This document shows, one piece after another, positions 9,410 to 19,507 of a stretch of DNA of 64,000 nucleotides. The translations under genes and the position numbers were made by a program. Numbering within the stretch: position 1 is the stretch's first letter; every line of letters starts with the position of its first letter. The stretch is taken from positions 1 through 64,000 of the forward strand of contig JAQMWT010000679.1 in assembly GCA_029834535.1 (NCBI GenBank), written 5' to 3'. The notes under the pieces were generated by a model. The model was not told the origin of the DNA and ran no database searches. It saw only the letters and a list, made by a program, of their open reading frames with translations. This stretch comes from Chrysophaeum taylorii (lineage: Eukaryota; Sar; Pelagophyceae; Pelagomonadales; Pelagomonadaceae).

Positions 9410-11033
9410 CGCTTAGAATATCGGCAATCGCCTCGTCACTATAAATGTCGGCACACGAAACGTCTGCCATCGTCAAAAAGAACAAAGCGTATGCAAAAAC
9501 GTCTGCAGTCGGTTCGTCGGGGGGTCCTGCAAAAGAAGAAGGCGTCGTCTCCGACGTCATATCGGTCAAGAAATGGCCACCAAAGGGCACGTGACGTTCG
9601 ATGGGCGTGTAACCAGGTGCGCACTTATCATTCGAGATAGTCCTCTGCGACGCATCGTTGATCGATCGTGGAGACGAAGTGTCATCCACTTGAAAGTCCG
9701 GAGGTAGACTCATAACATCGAGCATAGCAGCGGCGGGTCCATTCCTTTGGGCGTCATCGGCTGCACGGGGCTCGTAAATAGGATTCACACATAATCCGGC
9801 GCGTCGTCAAAACCAAGGGTTGTGTTAGCTGACGACAAATCATATCGTGCCACCAACGGTGACACCGGGTCAGAAGCGGCTGTTGGCTTCGGCTCGTAGT
9901 TTAACGACGTTTCGGTCAGATTCTCCGATCTTGTGGGGATTTTGGTTTGGGTGAGCTCCTTCGACTTGGACTGCTCTTGCTCGTAGTTTAACGACGTTTC
10001 TGTCAACTCGGACGACTCGTCGTCGTCGTCGCGTGGCTTCCTAACTTTCGCTCGCGCTCGCGTGGGCGGCGGTACCTCCGAGGGTCGGAATTCTCCCTCC
10101 AGACTGCTCGCTCGCCTCGAGCGACTCGGCGTGCGCAATTCACCATCTCCTCTCACGGGTCAACCATCGTACTTGCTCGTGTATTTTATCTAATCGAGCG
10201 TGTTCGTGCCGCATTTGCTCTTGCATTATTTTTATCTTCCTCTTGTGTAGCCATTCACGCCGTATCTCTTTTTCTTCTATCAGCCGGATGAGGATTTCTT
10301 GTGCGCGCTTATTTTCTCGGCGTATCTCGCGTAACTGGGCTTTGTAAATCTTTGCAACGTTCGGTGGTTCATCATCTCGCGCACGTTCTGGATGGGCTGC
10401 CGGTTGTCTCGCCGGCGGCGCCCTCGGCGGTTCATCGCCGTTGTAGTTCAGCTCTTCTTCCTCATCATCATCATCAGTATCATCATCATCGTTCCCCTCG
10501 CTCATCTCATCCTGACGGCTTGGCGGTTCGTCATATCGCATCTGCTCGTCGGCAGCATCATCGTCTTCCATATCGGCCCTGGCTCGTTCTAATCGGCCGA
10601 GATCAGAGCGGGTCCAAAATGGTTGAGTCGTCGTCGTTCTCGTGCTCCTTCGACTCTGGGACTTCTACTCGTCCACGACACGCGTAATATCGTCGTTGCG
10701 TGCGTCTTCCACCGACCGATATATCAGTCCGGTGGGCGACAGAATTCGTCTCTGCCCGGCAATCAATGCCTCAGTGAGTTGCGATCTCACTCCGCTCGCC
10801 TGCGGCAGCGGTACCCGGGTTGCGCGTCGGCTAGAACCGAATCGCGCGTCGTCACCTCCGACGACTAACGTATTCGGCCGGGGAACTTTCCCACGGCAGT
10901 GGTCCTTCTGGAATTCCTTGTCGGCGCGCTTGATCAGGGCGCGCACGGCTTGTCCGGACCGTGTAGAGAATGCAAGATGCACTCGTTCGCTGCGACCGAT
11001 ATGGTCGCTCGAATCTCGTGTTCCTCCACCACC
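9387..11033 (-). mobile_element. Gypsy leader and first gag-side frames, with two SLNY motifs (fossil part)
   Basis: Between 5' LTR and main gag frame. Short frames at 9387-9788, 9785-10156 and 10140-10571 encode an acidic region, a charged segment with two TETSLNY motifs (9896-9918 and 9983-10005), and a charged coiled-coil-like helix (REIRRENKRAQEILIRLIEE). A further frame at 10665-11033 (RADKEFQKDHCRGKVPRPN) may be the true gag start. The TETSLNY sites are nearly identical in DNA to five sites in the unrelated copia element. Confidence 0.5.
11012..11031 (-). other. Primer-binding site of the gypsy element
   Basis: The plus strand reads AATCTCGTGTTCCTCCACCA, like a tRNA T-arm/acceptor 3' end with CCA, two bases before the 5' LTR begins at 11034. 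The same type of sequence occurs at 753-772 beside the older element's LTR. Which tRNA it is was not determined. The match to a canonical acceptor length is off by one base here and exact in the older copy. Confidence 0.6.
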
Positions 11034-11347
11034 TGTGGCGTAAGGAGAATTTAGGCCTACCTGGCGTGCCTTCGAATCCAGGCTCGCCGCTCGCGTCCGT
11101 GCCTTTGATGGAGTCACTGGATGAGGATGGCCGTTCCCCCGCCACACAACCACAAACAACTTCCGTGCCTGGACCTCACAACTTGAGGAATGGCTGTTGC
11201 TTTTTGATTGAGAACACTTGAATCACAGAAATCAGGGAAGATGATGTCATAGAGAAAACTGACATCATCAGAACGGAGTAGGGTGCCCCTGATAAGGGGG
11301 GGGGCTAGAAGAGGGGTAAGCCTTAGGAGGCGGGAGTTGCCGCCACA
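11034..11347 (-). repeat. 5' LTR of the gypsy element
   Basis: Direct repeat of 1119-1433 with TG...CA ends, followed at 11348-11352 by the target duplication GCACC. About nine scattered differences from the other LTR were counted by eye. Confidence 0.9.
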
Positions 11348-12571
11348 GCACCTACCCCCGCCTGCTGGCGAGGTCTTGGTCGGAGAGGACGTCGCCTTTG
11401 CTCTATGCTTCTAATATGGCAACTCTAGGGCCGGCCATGGAAACCTGCACGGGTGAAGTTTTTTCGACATTTTCCGCGCCGACAAGTCGGCGAAAGAACT
11501 AATTCTAGACCTCGCAATCACTTCTGCGGACACAATATGCTGACAGACTAGCGGGACGATAGCGAGCATGGCAACAGCGTGCGACAACCAGCAAAAACAT
11601 GAAATTAGATTGTGTGTGTTTTGTCGTTCGTCCTCGGTGGACTTTCTCCTTGTTTGAATTTGTCTGCGATCCACATTCTGGCTCCTGGCGCCTGGGATTT
11701 GCTCGCCACACGAACGGGAAAAAGTTTGAATGCCAGACAAAGTGAACCATCAAAAAGAGTGCAGGGTGGCAAGAAACCACGAGTTAGCTCGGTCGATGTG
11801 ACGCACCACGCTTACAGTATCTTCTGCAACCTCGGGCGCTTGCTATACGTATCCTGCTTCTGTCCCCGCGAACATTTTGTTGCGGCGTTCGTGACGGAGA
11901 CGGAGGGAAGAAGAAAGGAAGGCGAATTCGGTAATGCCTCGCCGGCAGGAGACACCACACCTCGCCACAAAGCAGCGTATTACAAACAGCCTATCGCGCT
12001 TTTCTCCTAGAAGGAGCTAGAATGACCTCTTGGAAAGCAGCCGTGGCATAGCGTGGCCCCCGCGGAGAGTCATCGAGACTCCCAAGAAAACGCCACAAAC
12101 GACACCCACAAGGGGCCGCAGAATATCAAGCCACGAAAAGAACGCGGGACTGCGCCCCCCCCCTCCTCCAGATAAATAGCGTGTGTTTCACAAGAGCAGC
12201 ATTGTAGAAAAATGAGGACCACACGTTGCGGCGGGCGCGTGGCTAGGTAGAGAGGCACAACAACAACAACAACAGCAGCAAAGGAGGGATCATCACTCAC
12301 ACCGGTGTGTGCTGTGTGCATTATTTTTTCGTCGGGACGGGGTGGAATAAGTATTTGCACGACGACAACGAGAACGACGAAATGCGCGAGCCGGCGAGGG
12401 CGGCGAAGGTAAGAGGTGCGGTTTGGTGTCAGGTCTGTTGGAGTCCATGTAGGAGATCGAGGAACGACCGTCATGTGGTGGATGGATTGGATTGGATTGG
12501 ATTGGATTGTATACACCTCTGTCAACGCCAGAAGACGCGCCACACGTATTGTGGTGGCGCGGGCGTTAGCC
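11348..12571. other. Gene-free stretch; rest of the older LTR and 3' flank of the PITH gene
   Basis: After the GCACC duplication the sequence of the interrupted older LTR should continue, but its end was not recognised. The remainder holds no convincing gene. A (GGATT)n microsatellite lies at about 12484-12509 and short CAA repeats near 12260. Confidence 0.5.
12484..12509. repeat. (GGATT)n microsatellite
   Basis: About five tandem copies of a GGATT unit, just downstream of the PITH gene on the minus strand. Confidence 0.9.
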
Positions 12572-13108
12572 TCATCCGGCCTTCTTGAAGTCTTTCATGT
12601 TGGTCGAGGGGAGGGGCGAGCCGAAAAACTTGATGGAGGATATCTGGGAGACGTCGGCGCCGTGGTTGTCCTCGACGAAGACCGACAACAAATTGACATA
12701 AGTGAAGTTCTGCATCTTGAGTTTGCATACGCGGTCGGCGGCGACGTCGTCGGGTCCGAGGACGAGGAGCTGGGAGGCGGGGAGGTCGTTGCAGTCGGCA
12801 AAGTCTATCGACTGCTTGTTTACGAAGAGCTTGATGGTCTTTGGGCCGTGGTCGTTCGCTGGGGCGACGACGTTGATGCTGTGCAGTCGGACCGCCTCGC
12901 GGAACTCGAAGGTCATCAGCAACTGCTCGTCGTCCTCGGACTCGCAGACGAGTCGTTCGTCGCCAATGAAGACGTTGCCAAAGGGCTTCCCCGGCGAATC
13001 GTTCAGGCAGTGGCACTTCTCTTTCACCACGAGGTCGCTCAGATCGACGATCGAGGTGCTCGCCGCCGCCGCCTGCGCCTGCGTCCCGACGGCGCTGCTG
13101 CTCGCCAT
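12572..13108 (-). CDS. PITH-domain protein
   Basis: A 178-residue protein consisting almost wholly of a PITH domain, the proteasome-interacting module also found at the C-terminus of TXNL1. Seen: an early CLND segment, EDDEQLLMTFEFREAVRLHS, then PKTIKLFVNKQSIDFADCND, and a final segment ending VSQISSIKFFG, all in the family order. No thioredoxin domain precedes it, so it resembles stand-alone PITHD1-type proteins of similar size. The start is the ATG at 13108. The gene is head to head with the BMT5-like gene, with 46 bp between start codons, so the two must share a promoter region. Expected location is cytosol or nucleus. Confidence 0.85.
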   Translation of the reverse strand: MASSSAVGTQAQAAAASTSIVDLSDLVVKEKCHCLNDSPGKPFGNVFIGDERLVCESEDDEQLLMTFEFREAVRLHSINVVAPANDHGPKTIKLFVNKQSIDFADCNDLPASQLLVLGPDDVAADRVCKLKMQNFTYVNLLSVFVEDNHGADVSQISSIKFFGSPLPSTNMKDFKKAG

Positions 13109-13154
13109 CACACGGCGGATCCGGTCCGTTGAGAGGAAGGCAAGGAGATGCCCT

Positions 13155-14216
13155 ATGGAGGCGGAGCGCGACTGTCGCGATCTCTACTGCCTGGCGAGCA
13201 CGGCGCGGTGCGCCGCCGGCGGTTGCGTGCACTGCGCCTACAAGGTGTGCCAAAAGTCGTCCCCCCTGACGACGCTTCCACCGAATTGGCGGCCCGAGCT
13301 GTGCGGGCGGTCTGGGTCGGAGGGCGCCTCGCTGTTCGCGGGGTGTCGCGTCCTGACGGTCGGGGACGGCGACCTGAGCTTCTCGGTCGCACTCCGTCGG
13401 GCGGGGGTCCGCGTGGTCGCGACGACCCTTGCGGAAAGTCTCGATGACCTCGAGCGACGTTACCCGAAGAGTCCGGTTCGCGTTTTTTTCCGGGAGCTCG
13501 AAGAAGAAGAAGAAGGTAACGTCGTTTTTGGCGTCGACGCCACCAAGCCCCCGAAATTCGCGGACCTCTACGACCGCGTCGTCTTCAACTTTCCGTGCGT
13601 CGACGTCCCCCGGGGCAAGGACGGCCAGAATCCCGAATCGGGCGTTGCCGACTCGGTCGCGGTGGAACGGAATCGAGACCTCGTTCGAGCGTTCGCGCGC
13701 GCGGCGGTCGACGGTTTTCTCGCTCCGGCGGGCGAGATACTGGTGTCGCACAAAACCAAGCCGCCATTCTCGTGGTGGCGCGTCCCGGACGTCGTCTGCG
13801 AAGGCACCGGCCTCGAGCTCAGGGGCGCGATCGTCTTCGACCGCGCCTCGTTCGCGCCGTATAAAAATCGCAAAGCGATGGACAACGCGAGCTTCCCGGC
13901 CCACGACGCCCTCACCTACGTCTTTTCTTTACCAATTTCTCCTCTTGAAGTGGGAATGCAGCCTCCGTCAACGCTTCCGCGCGCCCCGGCCCCGTCCTCG
14001 CGCGACGAGACCTCCCCTGTTCCCACCCCCTTCTCGCCTCCAGTGGGGCGGGCGCGCCTGAAGACTCTCCTGGCCTCCCCCGTCGATGCCCGCGGTCTCC
14101 TCCTCGAGGTCTCCCCCGACCTCCTGGCAGCGTTACGACTTGCCGCGGCAACAACGAAGGCGACGATCACCACCAAGCCCGCCTCGAAGAAGCGAAGGAG
14201 GAAGAAATATGAATAA
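13155..14216 (+). CDS. BMT5-like rRNA (uracil-N3) methyltransferase, DUF2431 family
   Basis: A 353-residue protein. After a Cys-rich leader (residues 1-45) it enters a Rossmann-type methyltransferase: RVLTVGDGDLSFSVAL is the SAM-binding motif of the DUF2431/BMT5 family, and YDRVVFNFPCVD matches the conserved FNFP segment. LVSHKTKPPFSWW and SFAPYKNRKAMDN follow. Yeast BMT5 makes m3U in 25S rRNA, so a nucleolar role is inferred by family. The C-terminus is Pro-rich, then Lys/Arg-rich (KKRRRKKYE), a likely nuclear or nucleolar signal. The ATG at 13155 was chosen because it is the first in frame past the divergent PITH start. A CAG/CAC tract begins 45 bases after the stop. Confidence 0.8.
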   Translation: MEAERDCRDLYCLASTARCAAGGCVHCAYKVCQKSSPLTTLPPNWRPELCGRSGSEGASLFAGCRVLTVGDGDLSFSVALRRAGVRVVATTLAESLDDLERRYPKSPVRVFFRELEEEEEGNVVFGVDATKPPKFADLYDRVVFNFPCVDVPRGKDGQNPESGVADSVAVERNRDLVRAFARAAVDGFLAPAGEILVSHKTKPPFSWWRVPDVVCEGTGLELRGAIVFDRASFAPYKNRKAMDNASFPAHDALTYVFSLPISPLEVGMQPPSTLPRAPAPSSRDETSPVPTPFSPPVGRARLKTLLASPVDARGLLLEVSPDLLAALRLAAATTKATITTKPASKKRRRKKYE

Positions 14217-14259
14217 AGCAGCGGCGTTGGGAATTCCCACGAACACGAACATCAGTTTT

Positions 14260-14260
<1 letters not shown>

Positions 14261-14304
<44 letters not shown>

Positions 14305-14487
14305 CCAGCAGCACCAGCACCACCAGCACCACCAGCACCAGCACCAGCAGCACCAGCACCAGCAGCACCAGCACCAGCAGCAGCAGCAGCACCAGCAGCA
14401 GCAGCAGCACCAGCACCAGCACCAGCAGCAGCACCAGCACCAGCAGCACCAGCAGCACCAGCAGCACCAGCAGCACCAGCAGCAGCA
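14261..14487 (+). repeat. CAG/CAC trinucleotide tract
   Basis: About 227 bases of CAG interspersed with CAC (and one CAA) triplets, just downstream of the BMT5-like stop. Frames across it code for Gln/His, Ala/Pro or Ser/Thr runs. No gene context supports translation. It probably lies in the 3' UTR. Confidence 0.9.
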
Positions 14488-15698
14488 TGTCTGGGGAAGT
14501 GAAGTGACCACGGTCACCTTTTTCTATTTTGGTGAAGTAAACGCCGCCACTTTAAATTTCCATCGCCTGCGCCGGTCCCGCCGCGCCCCGTCAGTTCCGT
14601 GCCCGCCGCCCGCTGTTGCCTGGGCCCTTCGGTGCTCTTATAAGGCTCGTTCGCGTCACGGGGGGGAGGAGGAGGAGTCAAGGGCCGCCGTAGGTGGTAT
14701 TCTGTATTTCTCGCCTTTATAATAATAAGTCGATCTCTGACCGCCGACCTCGGGTATCTTTTTCTTTTCCCCATCAAGCCCCAGATGTCTCTCTCCGAGG
14801 TAGGAGGAGTCTTCTTCGGGGATGGTGCTCTCGGCATTTCTTTTCTAAGTCGCTCTTGGGTCCGAGGTCGCTGTACTTGATCCTGGCGGCCGCAATGAAT
14901 TAATGCGTAGTATACTGACAGCGGCTGCTTTGCCCGTCTCGACCGCGCGCTGATCCGAGAGTACCATAAAGGCAGAGTGCTTTGACCGGCCCGGAAGTAA
15001 CCTACGATTTATTTATCCTTCGAGGCTGCCGCAACGCCCTCCCTCTCTTCGTCTGTCTTCTGTTTTTTTTCTCGAAGAGCTGTTGACGGCCCAGCTCGTC
15101 CCCCGACCGGATGCGCTAGGCAAGAGGCTCGGTCGTCTCCCGGGTCCTTTTGTGGAGTCTCTCGTCGCCTTTGAACTGGCGCTCCCACCACGCGAAACAC
15201 ACGTCGCGAAACACACGTGCGTCGCGTTCTCACTGGCCAACGCGGTCAGGATGATTTTTATTCAGGCGCAGTCCCACACACACCCTTGAGGATCTGGCTA
15301 TTATTAGTCGTCGTCCATTTTTTCCCCCTGGTGTGTGTTCCACGTCTCAACGTCGCAATCGCGGCTCCACTTCGCTCATCAGCGTCAGCAGTGTCTCTCT
15401 CAGGCCACCAACCACCAGTTCTGGTGAACAAATGAGTGTGAATTGAAAACATGAATTGAAAACATTCAATTCACACGAAAAAAGTTTTTTTTTTTTTTTT
15501 TTTTTTTTTCGGTTTGAAGTGAAATGATTCGTTTAGTGAATGAATGAATTAATTCCCAACAACGGTGAAAGAAAAAGAAGTAATCGGCGTGACAGCTCTC
15601 CTTTTTCGGCTCTGGATTATCTCAAGTTGTGTGTCGTCGCTGCGACGGCGTTATCATAATCATCCCGTAGGCCCCTCTCTTTCGTCGCGACGTCGACC
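14488..15698. other. Gene-free stretch with a poly-T run
   Basis: No convincing coding sequence. There is a run of 25 T at 15485-15509, preceded by a small repeat (AATTGAAAACA twice near 15440-15465). The region is less GC-rich than the genes around it. Confidence 0.5.
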
Positions 15699-16688
15699 AT
15701 GTCGCGGATGATCCACTCAAGCGCTGCTGCTGCGGAGGCCGACGGGTTCTCCGAAGACGAGTTCTCCGAAGACGAGAACGACGACCACTTTCCCAAGCCG
15801 GCGAAGGGCCTCGTCGCAATCCTCGTGGCGGTGGCCGTCGCGGCGGCGACGTGTATCTGGACGCCACCACTCCGAGATCGCGCGACGCTCGACTACGTCG
15901 GCGCGGCCGTCGTGCCCACGACTATTCTCCTCGCGACGCGCGCGATATCTTTCCTGTTCTTCGCTCAAAGGGCATGCGTCGGAATTTCGCGCCGAACCCT
16001 CACGCTCCCGCTCACCTACACGCGCGGCTCAGCCTTCAGAAACAGGACTGTCTACCTCTCCGGCGGCGACAGACTCTCCACCTTCACGATGCTGACGTGG
16101 CTTCTCCAGACCGTCTACTTTCTGCTCGCGACCACGGCGACCGCGCTCCGACTGACGGAAAAAAGCGTCTTCTTTCCTTTCGAGCTCGTGCACATCGTGT
16201 TCGAAGTAACCTGGGCCTCGAGCCATCTCGTCACGACCGTCACGACGTACGTCCTAGTTCCCTCCGCGCTCCAACGCCAGACGGGCGACATTCCTTTGCT
16301 CCAGCCTGACCAACTCATCATGCACAACGCCAACGTCCTCGCCGCCAACATCGACGCTTGCCTCTCCAAGATGCGCCTCGTGCCCCATCACGCCGGCGCC
16401 GCGGCGCTCTGGTGCGTCTCTTACGTTATATTTACTTTCGCGTGGGGATCCTCGCGCGGCTGGGTGCCCTACTTCTTCCTCGACTACACGCTGCCGCTGC
16501 GACACGTCCTCGCCAACTATCTTGGCCTCCTTTTTGTCGCCCTCGCCTTCTTCTTCTTCGGCGTCGGCCTCGCGGCCGTCCTCGCCGACAAGCCTTTCTC
16601 CGTAGTTGCGGCCGCCCACGCCGCCCTCGTCGCTGCCATCGTCACCACCAAGCGGACTCCTCCCAAACCCGCACCGAAGATCGACTGA
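15699..16688 (+). CDS. Multi-pass membrane protein, FAR-17a/AIG1-like
   Basis: A 329-residue protein. It has an acidic N-terminal tail (residues 10-32) and about six to seven hydrophobic segments, starting GLVAILVAVAVAAATCIW. The pattern resembles the FAR-17a/AIG1 (rolling-stone) family: a segment with STFTMLTWLLQTVYFLL, then FELVHIVFEVTWASSHLVTTV, then a conserved His in LIMHNANVLAANIDACL. Human AIG1 and ADTRP use one Thr and one His to hydrolyse fatty-acid esters of hydroxy fatty acids. A Thr and a His fall in comparable places here, but the assignment is by eye. Intronless, with the ATG at 15699 first in frame. Confidence 0.5.
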   Translation: MSRMIHSSAAAAEADGFSEDEFSEDENDDHFPKPAKGLVAILVAVAVAAATCIWTPPLRDRATLDYVGAAVVPTTILLATRAISFLFFAQRACVGISRRTLTLPLTYTRGSAFRNRTVYLSGGDRLSTFTMLTWLLQTVYFLLATTATALRLTEKSVFFPFELVHIVFEVTWASSHLVTTVTTYVLVPSALQRQTGDIPLLQPDQLIMHNANVLAANIDACLSKMRLVPHHAGAAALWCVSYVIFTFAWGSSRGWVPYFFLDYTLPLRHVLANYLGLLFVALAFFFFGVGLAAVLADKPFSVVAAAHAALVAAIVTTKRTPPKPAPKID

Positions 16689-17017
16689 GGAGGAGAAGAA
16701 CCCGGCCTGTGCCCGGACCATACTGCATCTTCCCTTCATTCCCTCGAAGAACGAGCGAACGAACGAACCGCCCCCCCGCCTTGGCTCACTAAATTTTTGC
16801 CCACCCACCCACCCACCCTGGTTATTACACGACGACGCGGCACCTACCTTTTTGCTTGCTTTTTTGTGTCTCTGATTGCGCTCATCGTCCTACTCTCTCT
16901 TGCCTTTGTGTTTAAATAAACCAACAAGTACTCGCGAAATCTTCCCCCTTTCGTCCTCATCTTGCCTCCTTGCTTCGACATGAAAAAAAAAATAAAAAAT
17001 AAAACTCTTTGAATTTC

Positions 17018-17052
<35 letters not shown>

Positions 17053-19031
17053 CTCGACGCGCAGCAAGTTTTTTTTTTTTACGCAGTCGTCGACCCGCAC
17101 AACCTCGCTGGGTGGCCTGGCCGCGAGAGCTCCGGAAGGAAGGGTCCCTTCACATATCCGTGCTTGGGGGTTGATGATGGAAGCCGTCGACGCCGTGGAT
17201 TCCAACTTTTAGGCGCTACATTTTTTTTTATGGGCGGCGCGACGTCCTTTATGTATACGTCGGCGGCGGCGCACTTGGAGCGGACGACACGCGCAACGAC
17301 ATGGCGCGGTACGCACGCGGCGGTGATCAGTGGCAGGAACAACGAAAGCAGCAGGAAGCCGGCCGGCAGATGTGGAGTTTAGGACATTCGACGAGCATGA
17401 AGAAGCTTGTGGCGATGGAAGAACCTCGCTAGAGTCTTCTGGGATGTACACATCGTAGTACGAGCGTATCCGAAGCGAAGCACGAAACCGACGACGATCT
17501 GGATCAGACGTACGCCCAGACAATTGCAAAGACACATGATCATATGACGCAAAACACGCGACCGTGTGTCAGGCTGATCGCAACCAACATATGGCTATGA
17601 TGACATTTTTTTGCGCACTGCCGCAAAGTCACGTTGGCACGGAGTGTGCTGCTAGCGCTGTACCAACAAGGCCGAATATGGCGAAGCAAAGAGCACGGTT
17701 ATTAATTAAGTTGCATAAGGCCCATTTATTTGTCACGAATATTGTTGTCTCGGGGACCGACCGACTGCCGACTGCGCACGAAAATCGCGTTCTCGTCTTC
17801 CTTTACTTTCGAGATAAAGAGAGCACCACAACAACCCGATTAAATTCAATTCAAAAAACTGTATTGTCGTAGACAGACACAACATCCGTCTCAAACGCTC
17901 CGACGACGACACTGTAGCCACCAGCGCTATTTCTAGAAATACCCGCCTTCCAGAAGGACAAGCGCGTTGTTCCGTGCATAAACGCACCCCACATCGGAGA
18001 AATCTTATCGAGTTTTGACAAGTCGTAAAAACTCCACCAAAGCCCTGCTATTTCGAACGCAAACACGCATTGCGCTTTCTTGTCTTTTTGTGCGGCAGTC
18101 TGCGATCGTCAAGTTGTTCGTGGAGACGACAAATTGTCGACGTTAATACAACTTGATGCTGCCTGCGCAGTTCGTCACGACGCAACTTGAGATCCATGGT
18201 GACTGCAGGGAACGGGCATGTTGCTTTGGAATCGTAGCCCTTAGCCGATATCACCAGGAGTCTCGCACCGTTGGACAAATCAGATGGCTCTCATACCGAA
18301 CTTTACACGGTTACCTCCCACTCTGCTGCTACACCTCGCAACTGCAACCCCGCCCTTAATGGTGTGTGAACTCAATATCGCAGAAATGCCACCCCATGAA
18401 CCGCAACTGTGACAATCCACAACGCGAGGAGTCTGAAAACGCGAGAAACCCGTGTTGAGAAACCCTTTGCTGCCGTCAAGTTCGCGAGCGTCGAGTTGAT
18501 CCATCGTGTTGACGTACATGCCAAACCCAAACCCGCCGACAATCAGCGCAGGTTTTCAGTATGTCGGCCCCTCTGAAGTTTATGAGCTCCCAGGACTCCC
18601 AAACACGCTCGATACGCGAGACTGCACAGCTCTGCCGAACATTTTTGTAGGTGTTCTGTCTGTTGCTCTGTCAGTTTGGAAGCTAGCAGATAAAACCTCT
18701 CAACAGTGGAAGTAATCTACTAGTACAGCGTAGTGAGGCGGATAGTTCTTGTTTCTTCTTGGGCTCGCGTTCTCTCCCACCACTCCAGAAGGTGACCGAA
18801 TGATAAGAAACACTTGTCCCACAGAAATGCAAAAAAAAAAAAAACGCGCGAAGTATCTCGAGCGTCGGCGTAGTATCTGCAAGGTGCAAAGCAGATGGTT
18901 TGGTAAGGAGCGGCTCCGGATTAAGAAAGTCAGCGCCTTGAAAATTCAGATCGCACTCTGAAAGCAGCTTGTCAATCTTAACGGCGACATTCATAGGGAG
19001 ATTGCCTTCGGGGGCAGAGAAGTGAACATCA
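16689..19031. other. Gene-poor stretch with simple repeats and unassigned fragments
   Basis: An (ATG)n microsatellite at 17018-17052 and several A or T runs. Minus-strand fragments at 17851-18066, 18048-18278 and 18280-18519 look protein-like (for example WGAFMHGTTRLSFW and GFSRFQTPRVVDCH) but match no family I recognise. They could be exons of one gene or a decayed transposon. The minus-strand segment 18860-19031 may belong to the older copia relic that continues at 31552. Confidence 0.35.
17018..17052. repeat. (ATG)n microsatellite
   Basis: Nearly 12 uninterrupted ATG triplets. Confidence 0.95.
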
Positions 19032-19345
19032 TGCAAAGCATTAGCAAGCAGTGGTAAGTCACCTGGGAAACCATCCCGTCTCATCATGAACGTCTGGACG
19101 TATATAATTCGGGGAATGAAAAGGTATGTTCCCTATATCCTCAGAACACGACAGGCGGCATCTAGAACTACACGAGAAAGGTAAAGTGTATAGTGCTACA
19201 TACCTCGGGACGCGCTAGACCATGATGATGAGCGTAGGCACAAATCAGAGGACTATTTGATTGTGTAGAAAGGAAGAAGAAGGGTAAGGAAAACATCACA
19301 TTCTCAACGGACGGATAAGGGTAAGAGGCAGCAGATTTCTCTGCA
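19032..19345 (-). repeat. 3' LTR of the copia element
   Basis: Direct repeat of 31230-31546 with TG...CA ends, preceded by the target duplication CATCA (19027-19031). On the minus strand it is preceded by GAGGGGG (19346-19352), the likely polypurine tract. Confidence 0.92.
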
Positions 19346-19507
19346 CCCCCTCGAGATGTCTTAAGCGCAAGGTGCGACTGAAGAGTATCTCTTGAGAAAG
19401 ATGATGATGAAAACAGGAGAAAAAAAAAGAAGGAAAGGAGCATACAGTCTTGATGGTCGCAGAGGTCACATAAGAAGCATCAAGAGCATAGCAGGGTGTC
19501 TTAGGGC

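Larger units (their letters stand above)
1119..11347 (-). mobile_element. Ty3/gypsy LTR retrotransposon with a DNA methyltransferase-like domain (fossil)
   Basis: Full-length element of about 10.2 kb read on the minus strand. Direct LTRs at 1119-1433 and 11034-11347 begin TG and end CA. The flanking 5-mers 1114-1118 and 11348-11352 are both GCACC, a target duplication. Order on the minus strand: 5' LTR, tRNA primer site, acidic gag-side region, gag with a retropepsin signature, protease remainder, linker domain, cytosine-5 methyltransferase-like domain, reverse transcriptase, RNase H, integrase, 3' LTR. By eye the LTRs differ at about nine positions in 315, so the insertion is fairly recent but not fresh. 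The coding part is broken, with roughly five breaks. It sits inside an older LTR element. Confidence 0.9.

Noticed and set aside
12522-13904. 460-codon minus-strand frame across the PITH and BMT5-like genes
   Set aside because: It covers both genes out of frame and has only low-complexity Arg-rich sequence.
14258-14722. Poly-Gln/His frame starting in the CAG/CAC tract
   Set aside because: Coding potential comes only from the microsatellite, and no conserved sequence follows.
15485-15509. Poly-T run as the tail of a minus-strand retroposon
   Set aside because: No repeat body, target duplication or second copy was found.
17009-17212. Poly-Met frame on the (ATG)n repeat
   Set aside because: Microsatellite artefact.
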